The position numbers were made by a program, and so were the translations under genes. 64,000 nucleotides of DNA from the NCBI RefSeq assembly GCF_001010945.1, contig NZ_LBHB01000002.1:1000701-1064700 (forward strand), given 5' to 3'. Of the stretch, positions 38,423 through 47,363 are shown in pieces. Origin of the DNA: Aurantiacibacter luteus (GTDB lineage: Bacteria; Pseudomonadota; Alphaproteobacteria; Sphingomonadales; Sphingomonadaceae). Position 1 is the stretch's first letter. The number at the start of each line of letters is the position of its first letter. Under the pieces are notes generated by a model that did not search any database, was not told where the DNA came from, and saw nothing but the letters and a program-made list of their open reading frames with translations.

Positions 38423-39337
38423 ATGGAGGCCCTTGCCAACTATTCCCCGGAAGAGCGCATCGGCATCGGCGCCGCGGTGGTGGCGCACGGCCTGCTCGTC
38501 GCGCTGCTGGTGGCGCGCATGGGGATGGAGCAACCGCTGATCCCTCCGCCCGAACGCATCGAGGTGAGCCTGGCGACCGACGTCAGTCTCGAATCCACCG
38601 CGCCCGACCCGTCGGCCGAGCCCGCCGCGAGCATGGCACCGGTCATCTCCGACACGCCCGCACCGCCCGAGCCGCCCGCCGAGTTTTTGCCCGAGCCTCC
38701 GCCGCCGCGACCGCAGCCCACTGTGGCACCCCGGCCCGAACCCAGCGCCGCGCCGCGTCCGCAACCCACGGCCCGCCCGACAGCGCGCCCCACGCCCGCA
38801 CCCAGCCCGCGCGCCTCGGCCCGGCCCACGCCTGCGCCCTCGCCCAGTGCGCGCGCGTCCTCTCGGCCCACTCCTGCGCCCAGCCCACGCGCTTCCTCGC
38901 GCCCGACACCGGCGCCGAGCCCGTCCGCCAGCGCGCGCGCGGGCGGCAGCCGGCTGGGCGACGACTTCCTCAGCGGCCGCAGCCCGACGAGCGAAGGCAC
39001 GCGCGGCTCGCCCGCCGCCACCTTCGGCGCGAGCGAAGCGGCGGACCTGCGCAGCGCCATCACCCGCCAGCTGCGCCGCAACTGGAGCGCGCCGCAAGGC
39101 GTAGATGCCGAGCTGCTCGTCACCACGGTCGCCTGGCGTCTCAATCGCAACGGCACGCTGGCCGGAACCCCGCGCTGCACCAACCAGAGCGGCATCAACG
39201 ATGCCAACCGCGCGCAGGCGCAGGTGCATTGCGACCGCGCGATCCGCGCCGTGCAACTTGCGGATTTCAGCGGATTGCCCGACCAGTTCTATTCCCGCTG
39301 GGACGACCTCGAATGGACTTTCGACCGAAGGCTATGA
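38423..39337 (+). CDS. tolA: TolA-like energy transducer
   Basis: 304 residues from ATG 38423 (AAGG upstream); a GTG at 38387 inside tolR is an alternative. One N-terminal membrane helix (AAVVAHGLLVALLVARMG), a long Pro-rich domain with repeated RPTPAPSP units (roughly 100-180), and a C-terminal TonB/TolA-like domain with paired Cys. The Pro-rich spacer replaces the Ala/Lys-rich helical domain II of enteric TolA. Position between tolR and tolB supports the name. Confidence 0.87.
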   Translation: MEALANYSPEERIGIGAAVVAHGLLVALLVARMGMEQPLIPPPERIEVSLATDVSLESTAPDPSAEPAASMAPVISDTPAPPEPPAEFLPEPPPPRPQPTVAPRPEPSAAPRPQPTARPTARPTPAPSPRASARPTPAPSPSARASSRPTPAPSPRASSRPTPAPSPSASARAGGSRLGDDFLSGRSPTSEGTRGSPAATFGASEAADLRSAITRQLRRNWSAPQGVDAELLVTTVAWRLNRNGTLAGTPRCTNQSGINDANRAQAQVHCDRAIRAVQLADFSGLPDQFYSRWDDLEWTFDRRL

Positions 39338-40743
39338 TCATGAAGACCTCTCTCATCGCGCTGCTGGCGCTCGCTCTCGCCCCGCTGCCCGCCGCGGCGC
39401 AGACCAGCGACCTCAATCCCGCCAATCGCGAGGTCACCGTCCCGCAGGACATCACCGTCGACCAGGACGACGGCCCGCTGACCGGCACCGTTACCGACGA
39501 TACGCCCTGGCAGGAGCTGGGCATCGCCATCGCCAGCTTCGCCACCAATGCCGACGTGCCCACGCCCGCCAGCAGCAGCGGCACCGGCGCGCTGGGGCTG
39601 GAGCTGGCGCGCATCGTCTACAACGACTTGCGCAGCAATGGGCTGTTCCGCCCGGTCGGCCCCGACGCTCTGCCGCGCCCCGCCTATGCCCAGATCACCG
39701 CGCCCGCGTGGAGCACCTGGCAGGGCCGCAGCGCGGAATTGCTGGTGCAGGGCTACGTCCGCGCCAATGCCGACGGTCGGCTGACCGTCGGCTGCTACCT
39801 CTACGACGTGCAGTTGCAGCAGGAGCAGGCGCGTGCGGGCTGGGTCGTGCAGCCGAGCGAATGGCGCCGCGCCGCGCACCGCTGCGCCGACCTCGTCTAT
39901 TCGCGCCTGTCGGGCGAGAGCCCCTTCTTCGACAGCCGCATCGCCTACATCGCCGAGACCGGCCCGCGCGATGCCCGCGTGAAGCGGCTCGCCATCATGG
40001 ACAGCGACGGGGCCAACCACCGCTTCATCACCAACGGCCAGTCGACCGCGCTCACCCCGCGCTATTCGCCGGACTACTCGCGCATCGCCTATCTCAGCTA
40101 CGTTGACGGCAATCCGCGCATCTACATCTACCACATCGATACCGGTCGCCAGACGCTGGTGACGCAGAGCACCAACCCGACCTTCGCCCCGCGCTGGTCG
40201 CCGGACGGGCGGTGGATTCTTTATTCGATGGCCATCGGCGGCAACACCGACATCTACCGCGTCAGCGCGGCGGGCGGCGGCACCCCCGAACGTCTGACCA
40301 ACGGTCCGGCGATCGAGGTTGGCGGTTCTTACTCGCCCGACGGGCGCGAGATCGTGTTCGAGAGCGACCAGTCGGGCAGCCAGCAGTGCTACGTGATGAA
40401 CGCCGACGGATCGAACCAACGGCGCATCAGCTTCTTCGGCGGGCGCTGCGCCACGCCGGAATGGAGCCCGCGCGGCGACCAGATCGCCTTCACCCACATC
40501 GCCGGCGATTTCCACATCGCGGTGATGAGCCCCAACGGGCGCAACATGCGCACGCTCACCAACGCCTGGCACGACGAGGCGCCGAGCTGGGCGCCCAACG
40601 GCCGCATCATCCAGTTCTTCCGCACCGAGCGCGGCAGCGGCGAACCCTCGATCTGGCAGGTGGACCTGACCGGCGAGAACGAACGCCAGCTGCGTACGCC
40701 CGTCGGCGCGTCGGACCCCGCCTGGGGACCGGTGCTGCCCTGA
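39334..40743 (+). CDS. tolB: Tol-Pal beta-propeller protein TolB
   Basis: 469 residues: signal peptide (to ...LPAAAQT), N-terminal alpha/beta domain, then WD-like blades with repeated xPRYSPDxxxIAY, FAPRWSPDGRWIL and EWSPRGDQIAF. Binds Pal in the periplasm. ATG 39334 overlaps the tolA stop; ATG 39340 is possible. Confidence 0.96.
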   Translation: MIMKTSLIALLALALAPLPAAAQTSDLNPANREVTVPQDITVDQDDGPLTGTVTDDTPWQELGIAIASFATNADVPTPASSSGTGALGLELARIVYNDLRSNGLFRPVGPDALPRPAYAQITAPAWSTWQGRSAELLVQGYVRANADGRLTVGCYLYDVQLQQEQARAGWVVQPSEWRRAAHRCADLVYSRLSGESPFFDSRIAYIAETGPRDARVKRLAIMDSDGANHRFITNGQSTALTPRYSPDYSRIAYLSYVDGNPRIYIYHIDTGRQTLVTQSTNPTFAPRWSPDGRWILYSMAIGGNTDIYRVSAAGGGTPERLTNGPAIEVGGSYSPDGREIVFESDQSGSQQCYVMNADGSNQRRISFFGGRCATPEWSPRGDQIAFTHIAGDFHIAVMSPNGRNMRTLTNAWHDEAPSWAPNGRIIQFFRTERGSGEPSIWQVDLTGENERQLRTPVGASDPAWGPVLP

Positions 40744-40801
40744 CCGCATTGTACCTTACGTGGGGTCGCACCCGCCTGCTCAAAGATCCAAGGAGAGCCC
40801 T

Positions 40802-41326
40802 ATGAACCGCATCGTCATCAGCCTTACCCTCGCCAGCGCGCTGGCGCTGGGCGCGTGCAAGAAGGATCCGCCCGAGAGTACGCCGCCGCTGCCCGAGGAA
40901 ACCGTCACCAACCCCGGCGGCAACACCGGCATGGGCACCGACACCACGATGGGCGGTCCCGGCTCGCAGTCGCATTTCGCGCAGGCCATGATGGGGGCGG
41001 ACACCATCCTGTTCGACACCGACCGCTACAACATCGACAGCGAGGATGCCGTCGCGCTGCGTCGGCAGGCCGAATACCTGCTGCAGTACACCAATGCCCG
41101 CGCCACCGTGGAAGGCCATGCGGACGAGCGCGGTACGCGCGACTACAACCTCGCCCTGGGTGAACGCCGCGCGACCGCGGCGAAGAACTACCTCGTCAGC
41201 CTGGGCGTGCCGGAAGGTCGCCTGACCACGGTCAGCTACGGCGAGGAACGCCCGGTGGCGACCGGCACCAACGAGAGCGCCTGGGCGCGCAATCGCCGCG
41301 CGGTAACGGTGATGATCACTCGCTGA
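40802..41326 (+). CDS. pal: Peptidoglycan-associated lipoprotein Pal
   Basis: 174 residues: lipobox LGAC (Cys19), a Thr/Gly-rich linker, and an OmpA-like peptidoglycan-binding domain (ILFDTDRYNIDSED, VEGHADERGTRDYNLALGERR). Closes the tol-pal operon. CCAAGGAGAG upstream supports ATG 40802. Confidence 0.97.
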   Translation: MNRIVISLTLASALALGACKKDPPESTPPLPEETVTNPGGNTGMGTDTTMGGPGSQSHFAQAMMGADTILFDTDRYNIDSEDAVALRRQAEYLLQYTNARATVEGHADERGTRDYNLALGERRATAAKNYLVSLGVPEGRLTTVSYGEERPVATGTNESAWARNRRAVTVMITR

Positions 41327-41512
41327 TCAGCGTAGAAGGTCGACCGGACCGGAGACGATCCGGTCCAGCGCGGGCGCGGCGGCATAGGTCTCCGCGCCCG
41401 TTGCATTAGCGCCATTGGCGATGCCGCCGGGCGCCGCGGGCGAGGCCCACAGTGCGAAAGCGGCCATCGCAAAGATGGATGCCGATGCGGCGATGGCCAA
41501 CTGCTTGCTCAC
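41327..41512 (-). CDS. Small secreted hypothetical protein (61 aa)
   Basis: 61 residues from GTG 41512 (AAGGA upstream): signal peptide to about residue 25, then an Ala/Gly-rich mature part ending RIVSGPVDLLR. No family recognised. Convergent with pal, stop codons adjacent. Confidence 0.6.
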   Translation of the reverse strand: MSKQLAIAASASIFAMAAFALWASPAAPGGIANGANATGAETYAAAPALDRIVSGPVDLLR

Positions 41513-41681
41513 GCGAAAAATCCTTCAACCTGTCGATGCCGAGGTAGGCTGACGAGGGCATATTGCAACGCAGCATTTGCACGAATGTGTATCGAATGCA
41601 TGAACTGGGGCAACGGGCGGTTCACGTGGGCGCGGGCAGTGCCTATACTGTCCCCATGCGCCTCACCGGCACCCTATCCTG

Positions 41682-42209
41682 ATGGCCCGTTCGACCGACT
41701 GGGGCTTCCCCCGCTGGCGCGGGTACGAAAGCAGCCGAGAGGCCGCGCCCGTGCGCCTGTGCGACCGCCACGGCTGCGAGGAGAAGGGCGACTGCCCCGC
41801 GCCCAAGAGCCCCAACAGCATCGACCGCTGGTATTTTTGCCAGCGCCACGCGGCCGAATACAACAAGGGCTGGGACTACTTCCAGGGTCTCGACAAGGAG
41901 GAAGCGGCGGCGCGCGCCAAGACCGAACGCAGCGAGAGCGCGGGCTATGCCGAGGCGCAGCATTACGGCTGGGGCGGCAGCGGCGACGGTTCGCGCTCTG
42001 CCGACGAGATGCGCGCGCTTGAGGTGCTCGAGCTGGAGGCCGATGCCGATTTCGCCGCCATCAAGCGCGAGTGGCGGGCGCGGGCGAAGAAGGTCCACCC
42101 CGACGTGAAGCCGGGCGACGCGGCAGCGGCGGAGGAGTTCCAGAAACTGCAGCTCGCCTACGAGGTGCTCAAGGCCGCCGAGGAGCGGCGCGAGTGGAAG
42201 GGTGCCTGA
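41682..42209 (+). CDS. J-domain (DnaJ-like) protein
   Basis: 175 residues. A Cys/His-rich N-terminal region (LCDRHGCEEKGDCPAPKS...YFCQRHAAEYN; possible zinc site) and a C-terminal J domain (about 108-172) with the HPD motif in KKVHPDVKPGD. Likely stimulates a DnaK-type chaperone. This arrangement is common to a family of short alphaproteobacterial DnaJ-like proteins. Confidence 0.9.
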   Translation: MARSTDWGFPRWRGYESSREAAPVRLCDRHGCEEKGDCPAPKSPNSIDRWYFCQRHAAEYNKGWDYFQGLDKEEAAARAKTERSESAGYAEAQHYGWGGSGDGSRSADEMRALEVLELEADADFAAIKREWRARAKKVHPDVKPGDAAAAEEFQKLQLAYEVLKAAEERREWKGA

Positions 42210-42327
42210 TCCCCGCGGCGCGTCCGAGGGTGCTGTAAACCGTTGCAAAATCAGGCGCACGGCAAGGGTTCGGTAACCTCTCGCAGGCTAACCTCCCGGC
42301 ACATTTCACAATTCGGGGGGGAATCTC

Positions 42328-42504
42328 GTGAAAGACGGCCACAAGCCCGCATCGCCGCATGTTACCTGCGTCACCGACAACCGGCGCGACAGCTTCCGGT
42401 TCGAGCGCGCGCACGCTCCGCGTGCCGCAAACACGGTGCTGGACAAGTTCGGGCGGCCGATGCCGCCGCGCGTCCCTTACGCCATCGCCAGCGGCCGGTC
42501 CTGA
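42328..42504 (+). CDS. Small hypothetical protein (58 aa)
   Basis: 58 residues from GTG 42328, with a G-rich ribosome-site-like run (GGGGGG) 7 nt upstream. Basic, soluble: begins MKDGHKPASPHVTCVTDNR and ends PYAIASGRS. Codon pattern looks coding. No family recognised; too short to be sure. Confidence 0.45.
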   Translation: MKDGHKPASPHVTCVTDNRRDSFRFERAHAPRAANTVLDKFGRPMPPRVPYAIASGRS

Positions 42505-42524
42505 CCGGACCCTATCTGACCGGC

Positions 42525-43460
42525 CTAATCCCCGATCAGGCTGCCGACATACTTGCGCTTGTCGGTGGTGTTGGCGACGCTGAACACCAGCACCACTTCC
42601 TCGCGGTTCGCTCCGCTGAGCGAGCCGGCGAAGGTGCCGTCGAGGTTGTAGGTGTTGTCGTCGATCGTGCCGGAAAAGCCGCCGGCTGCAGAGACGGTGG
42701 CGCTGAGCGCAAACGAGCCGACCTGCGTGGTTGTGCCGTTAATCGTCTGGAACAGGTTGATCGTGCCGGTAATCGTGTTGGTGGTGCCCGACGATACCGT
42801 CAGCGTCACAGGTTGGGCAGTGATGACGCCTGGCGGAGTGGTGCCCGGCGTGCCGCCCACCGCCAGCGGGGTGCCGGTGTAGGTCAGGTTGCTGGCGATC
42901 GCCGAGGTGGTGGTGACGGTGTTGAAGAACAGCGCCACGCGCTGGCTGCGCAGCGTGCCCGCCGTGGTGTCGCGGGTGAAGGCCTGGCCGCCGATCTCGT
43001 AGATCGCGCGCAGCGACTGCGCGAAGGGCACTTGCAGCGTCAGTTTCCGCGCGCCGTCGGTGTAGACGCGCTGCGTGGCCGTCGCGCTGGTCAGCGTGGT
43101 GCCGGCGAAAAACGCGGATTCGGTCAGGTCGGGGAAACTGAAGCTGGCGCTCTCGGGCGCGAAGGTCAGCTTGATGTTGGCCGTGCCGGGCAGGCGGTTG
43201 GCATCGTTGAACGTCTCCGTCCCGCCGGTCGGCGTGAAATAGGCGTAGACGGTGCCGGTGTTGCTGCTGGTCGCGTCGATTGGCGTGCTGAGCGAGAAAT
43301 CGACCACCGTTGTCGGCGTCGGCGTGGGGCTGGCGGTGCTGGTCGCGGTCGCCTCGGGGTCGGTATCGTCGCCGCCTCCGCCGCACGAGACCACCAGCGC
43401 GCCGCAGGCCGCGACGCCGATGAGAAGACCGATTTTCCGGAGCACGTTTTTCCCGTCCAT
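42525..43460 (-). CDS. Hypothetical lipoprotein, beta-rich
   Basis: 311 residues from ATG 43460: lipobox VVSC (Cys26), poly-Gly and Thr/Pro linker, then long Thr/Ser/Gly-rich beta strands (TGTINLFQTINGTTTQVGSF). It resembles transferrin-binding-like (slam) beta-barrel surface proteins in composition, but no family motif was recognised. Expected at the outer membrane or surface. Confidence 0.72.
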   Translation of the reverse strand: MDGKNVLRKIGLLIGVAACGALVVSCGGGGDDTDPEATATSTASPTPTPTTVVDFSLSTPIDATSSNTGTVYAYFTPTGGTETFNDANRLPGTANIKLTFAPESASFSFPDLTESAFFAGTTLTSATATQRVYTDGARKLTLQVPFAQSLRAIYEIGGQAFTRDTTAGTLRSQRVALFFNTVTTTSAIASNLTYTGTPLAVGGTPGTTPPGVITAQPVTLTVSSGTTNTITGTINLFQTINGTTTQVGSFALSATVSAAGGFSGTIDDNTYNLDGTFAGSLSGANREEVVLVFSVANTTDKRKYVGSLIGD

Positions 43461-43553
43461 AGTCACGAAGCCAGCCAATCCGATAAAGTGATCGGGCGGC
43501 CTTACGCCGCCTTTCCTGTCCCTTAGCTGTCCGATGCCGCGCGGGGCAAGCGC

Positions 43554-44330
43554 TTAGGCCCGGCCGGGTGCCGCCGCCGGCGATCCGGTCCAGTCGCCGA
43601 CGATGTGTGCAAAGCGCGCGGGCTGGAGTTCGGGCAGGAAATGGCCCGCGCCCGCGACGATCTGCAACCGGCCCGATGCCAGCGCGCCTGCCGCCGCGCG
43701 GGCGGGGACGGCAAAGGTGTCCGGCGAGGCATCCCCTAGCGTGATGCAGGCGGGGATGTCGCAGGCGGCAAGGCTTGCAGCGCGAATCGGCATCGGAGCC
43801 TCCCCGCCGCCGAACAGCAGGGGAAGGGTTGCGGCATTATCGAGGTAGATCGCCTGCCGTGCGGGCGCGATGGCCTGCCATGCCTCGCCGCACATGGCCG
43901 CAAGAGCGCCCGCATCGTCGCCCTGAGCGACGGCGGCGAAGACGGGGGCGAAGCGCGGCCCGAAGTCGGCGTGAAACGCGGCCATCTGCGCCGCGTCCTC
44001 CACGTAAGTCGGCATGGACGGCTCGTGACACAGGATGCTGGCGAAGAGCTCGGGCCGCGCTAGCATGGCGGCGAAGACCACGTGGCAGGAGTAGGACCAG
44101 CCGACGACATGCGCAGGGGTCTCGCCCGCCTCCAGCGCGGCGATCAGATCGTCGCGGTGCAGGCGCGTGCCGAAGTCGCTCCCGTCACCCGCCGAGCCGC
44201 GTCGGGGGCCGTGGTAGGCGAGGTCGATGGCCTCGCCGACCATGCTCGGCGGGAGGGCGGCGATGACGGGCGCCCACACCCGTGCATCGCCCGCCGCGCC
44301 GTGGACGAACAGGACCCGCCGCGCCGCCAT
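43554..44330 (-). CDS. Alpha/beta hydrolase
   Basis: 258 residues: VLFVHGAAGDARVW (oxyanion HG), nucleophile elbow VVGWSYSCH at about 80, and a C-terminal AGAGHFLPELQ for the His. The elbow is GWSYS rather than the common GxSxG. Start ATG 44330, 5 nt after the upstream PLP-enzyme gene, so co-transcribed. Substrate unknown. Confidence 0.85.
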   Translation of the reverse strand: MAARRVLFVHGAAGDARVWAPVIAALPPSMVGEAIDLAYHGPRRGSAGDGSDFGTRLHRDDLIAALEAGETPAHVVGWSYSCHVVFAAMLARPELFASILCHEPSMPTYVEDAAQMAAFHADFGPRFAPVFAAVAQGDDAGALAAMCGEAWQAIAPARQAIYLDNAATLPLLFGGGEAPMPIRAASLAACDIPACITLGDASPDTFAVPARAAAGALASGRLQIVAGAGHFLPELQPARFAHIVGDWTGSPAAAPGRA

Positions 44331-44335
44331 TTCGG

Positions 44336-45667
44336 TCAGACTGCTTCGAGCGCCTGCGCGAAGTCGGCGATGAGGTCTTCGGGGTCCTCGATGCCGATGG
44401 ACACGCGCACCAGGTTGTCGGCGATGCCGAGTTCGGTCCGGCGGCCCTCGGGAACGGAGAGGTGCGTCATGCTGGCCGGATGGCTGGCGAGCGTCTCCGT
44501 GCCGCCGAGGCTGACGGCGAGCTTGGCCACCTTCAGCGCGTCGAGGAAGGCGAAGCACTCCGCCTCGCCGCCCTTGATGAACATCGAGAACGTGCTGCCC
44601 GCGCCCAGGCAATGCCGGTCGTAGATGTCCTGCTGGCGCGCATCCTTGATCATGCCGAGGTAGCCGAGCTTCTCCACCTTGGGATGCTGGCTCAGGAAGG
44701 CGCAGACCTTTTCCGCGTTCTCGCCCGCGCGCTGCATCCTGAGTTCCACCGTCTCTAGGCTTCGCAGCAGCATCCAGGCGGTGTTGGGATCGGCGATGCC
44801 GCCCATGGTGTTGCGCAGCGCGCGCACCGCGTCGATCCAGCGCTTGGCGCCCGAGACGCTGCCCGCCACGAGGTCCGAATGGCCGCCGACGTACTTGGTC
44901 AGCGAATAGACGACGAGGTCCGCGCCCTGCTCCAGCGGGCGCTGCCACAGGGGGCCGAGGAAGGTGTTGTCGATGGCGATAGGGCAGCGGTCGGGGTCGA
45001 AATGCGCGTCGCGCGCGGCCTTGACGGCCTCCACGTCCACCAGCGCGTTGGTGGGGTTGCCCGGGCTTTCGAGATAGATCAGCGGCACCTCGCCGCCGCT
45101 CTCCTCGGCCATGGCCTTGGCGCGGGCCATCACTTCGTCGAGCTGGTCGCGGTCGGCGCCAGCGGGAAAGTCCACGTAGCGCACGCCGTAGCGCGCCATC
45201 ACCTTGGCTACGAAGCCTTCGGATGCGGCGTAGAGCGGGCCGGAGTGGACGATGACGTCGCCCGCCTTGCACGCGGCGAGGATGAGAATGGCGATGGCCG
45301 TCATGCCGCTGGAGAAGCACAGCGCGTCCTCCGCGCCGTCCCAGATGGCGAGCCGGTCTTCCAGGATCTCCTGGTTCGGCCCGTTGAAGCGCGAATAGAC
45401 GAGGCCTTCTGCACCGCCCGGTCGCTTGCCGGTGATGCCCTCGAAATGCCGCTTGCCCGCGGCCGCGTTCTCGAAGGCGAATGTGCTGGTGAGGAAAATC
45501 GGCGCCTTGAGCGAGCCTTCCGACAGGGCCGGGTCGTAGCCGTGACCCATCATCAGCGTGGAGGGCTTCAGCTCGCGCCCGCCGATCCTGGTGATTTCCT
45601 GCTTGGGCTTGCGGCGCGGAGTGGGGGTGGCGACCGGCTTCATCGGGTCGTTGTCGGACGTGGCCAT
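44336..45667 (-). CDS. Cystathionine gamma-synthase-family PLP enzyme
   Basis: 443 residues, Cys/Met metabolism PLP family: VYSRFNGPNQEILE, CFSSGMTAI, Schiff-base Lys in YSLTKYVGGHSD, and SLGGTETLASHPASMTH. Longer at the N terminus than classic MetB. It could be a cystathionine gamma-synthase, gamma-lyase or sulfhydrylase; the sequence alone does not separate these. A structured leader lies upstream. Confidence 0.88.
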   Translation of the reverse strand: MATSDNDPMKPVATPTPRRKPKQEITRIGGRELKPSTLMMGHGYDPALSEGSLKAPIFLTSTFAFENAAAGKRHFEGITGKRPGGAEGLVYSRFNGPNQEILEDRLAIWDGAEDALCFSSGMTAIAILILAACKAGDVIVHSGPLYAASEGFVAKVMARYGVRYVDFPAGADRDQLDEVMARAKAMAEESGGEVPLIYLESPGNPTNALVDVEAVKAARDAHFDPDRCPIAIDNTFLGPLWQRPLEQGADLVVYSLTKYVGGHSDLVAGSVSGAKRWIDAVRALRNTMGGIADPNTAWMLLRSLETVELRMQRAGENAEKVCAFLSQHPKVEKLGYLGMIKDARQQDIYDRHCLGAGSTFSMFIKGGEAECFAFLDALKVAKLAVSLGGTETLASHPASMTHLSVPEGRRTELGIADNLVRVSIGIEDPEDLIADFAQALEAV

Positions 45668-45712
45668 TCGGGCATCCTTCGTGTCGAGACACTCCCAGGA
45701 AGGCAGGAGCCG

Positions 45713-45790
45713 ATAAGGCCCGCCGGGCCGCCCGTCCCTAACCTCCGCAGGGACGCCTCTGCACCGTCGGGCGATGGGGCAGGGCCTTAT
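45713..45790 (-). promoter_or_regulatory. Structured leader RNA candidate upstream of the PLP-enzyme gene
   Basis: On the minus strand an outer 9-bp stem ATAAGGCCC (45790-45782) / GGGCCTTAT (45721-45713) encloses a 7-bp hairpin CGTCCCT (45755-45749) / AGGGACG (45739-45733) with a 9-nt loop containing GCGGAGG. It ends 45 nt before the ATG. It does not match the SAM-II, SAH or SAM-I patterns I know. Could be a riboswitch or the terminator of the upstream transporter gene. Confidence 0.45.
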
Positions 45791-45808
45791 CCGCCCGCGC
45801 GGGCCGCT

Positions 45809-47245
45809 TCAAGCGGTCACCGATGAAACCACAAACGCCACGCCGACGATAAGGGCGATGCCTGCAAGATCCAGCGCTAGCCCGGCGCGGATGAGTCGCG
45901 GAAGGGTCAGCCGCCCGGTGGCCCAGGCGATGGCGTTGGGGCCGGTGCCGGCGGGCAGCATGAAGCCCCAGCTTGCCGCCATCGCCGCGGGCATGGCGAG
46001 CAGCAGCACGGTCCGGAAATCGCTTTCCCCGCCCAGCGCCACCGCCAGCGCGGCGACGACGGGCATGATCCCGCTGGCCGTGGCGACGTTACTGGCGAAC
46101 TCGGTGATGAGGACGACCAGGGCCACCAGCGCCAGCGCCACGATCACCAGCGGCACGCCGTCCAGCACCAGCAGCGCCTCGCCCAGCCATGCGGCAAGGC
46201 CAGAACGGCTCATCGCGCCCGCAAGCGCCAGGCCGCCGCCGAACATCAGCAGCACGCCCCACGGCGCATGGTTCGCCTCCCGCCAGGTGAGCAGCGGCCG
46301 GCCAATGCCGTCAGGCAGGACGAACAGCAGCAGGCTCATCACGATGGCAATGGTGCCGTCGGTAAACGAATCTTCCGGCAGGAACGGCGCGACGAAGCTG
46401 CGCAGCATCCAGGCGAGGAAGGCGAGCGCGATTACCGGCACCAGCCGCCGCTCGGCGCTCGACCAGGCGCCCGCGGGCTGGATGGCCTTGCGTGCGGCGG
46501 CCATGTCGAACGGGTGGTCGGCCACGCGGTGGACCCTTGCGACGATCCACGCCGCCAGCGGCACGCCCAGCAGGACCACCGGCATCCCGTACATCGCCCA
46601 GATGGCGAAACTGATCTCCACGCCCGAGATGTCCTGCACCACCCCGACACCGATGGCGTTGGTGGGCGAGCCGATGATCGTGCCGAGCCCGCCGATGCTG
46701 GCGGCAAAGGCGAGGCCCATCGGCAGCGCCCCGAACAGACCTTCGGTCCGAGGCCCTTGTTCGGGGTCAGAGGCCGCGCCTGCCAGCACCGCCAGCACCA
46801 TCGGCATCATGATGAGCGCGGTGGAGGTGTTGGAGATGATGTTGGAGAGCAGCGCCGCCGCCGCCATGAACCCCAGCAGCAGGCCGAATTCCCCGCCGCG
46901 GCCGCCGATGCGGTCGAGTATCCCTGCCGCCAGCCGCCGGTGCAGCCCGGTGCGCTCGATGGCGAGGGCAAGGAAGGCGCCGCCCAGCAGGAGGAAGATG
47001 ATCGGCGAGTAATAGTCCGCCGCGACCTCCTTCGCCGTGCCGCCGCCGAAGAAGGGCACGGCAGCGAAGGGCAGCAGGGCCGTGACCGAAAGCGGCACGG
47101 CCTGCGTCATCCACCAGGTCGCCATCCAGCCGACGAGGCCCGCGGTGTGCCAGGCCGGTCCTGCCATGCCGCCGGGTGCGGGCAGCAGCAGGCTGGCCGC
47201 GAACAGCAGCGGGCCGAGCCAGAAGCCGATGCGAGCCGCCGTCAT
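45809..47245 (-). CDS. SLC13/DASS-family anion transporter
   Basis: 478 residues, about 12 helices. Family features: SNIISNTSTALIMMPM and SPTNAIGVGVV in the first half, FASNVATASGIMPV and PAGTGPNAIAWATG in the second, matching the paired SNT motifs of DASS sodium/dicarboxylate or sulfate symporters. ATG 47245, with GGGAGG upstream; the longer frame is not supported. Substrate undetermined. Confidence 0.88.
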   Translation of the reverse strand: MTAARIGFWLGPLLFAASLLLPAPGGMAGPAWHTAGLVGWMATWWMTQAVPLSVTALLPFAAVPFFGGGTAKEVAADYYSPIIFLLLGGAFLALAIERTGLHRRLAAGILDRIGGRGGEFGLLLGFMAAAALLSNIISNTSTALIMMPMVLAVLAGAASDPEQGPRTEGLFGALPMGLAFAASIGGLGTIIGSPTNAIGVGVVQDISGVEISFAIWAMYGMPVVLLGVPLAAWIVARVHRVADHPFDMAAARKAIQPAGAWSSAERRLVPVIALAFLAWMLRSFVAPFLPEDSFTDGTIAIVMSLLLFVLPDGIGRPLLTWREANHAPWGVLLMFGGGLALAGAMSRSGLAAWLGEALLVLDGVPLVIVALALVALVVLITEFASNVATASGIMPVVAALAVALGGESDFRTVLLLAMPAAMAASWGFMLPAGTGPNAIAWATGRLTLPRLIRAGLALDLAGIALIVGVAFVVSSVTA

Positions 47246-47363
47246 GCGCGAAACCTCCCTCTCCCGGCGCCCGCCGTAGGCCATCGCGGCGAGCCTGGAA
47301 AGCTGACTGCCAGACAACGGCGCGGCAAGCATCCGCTCAACGTGGCGATCGTAACGTGCAGGC

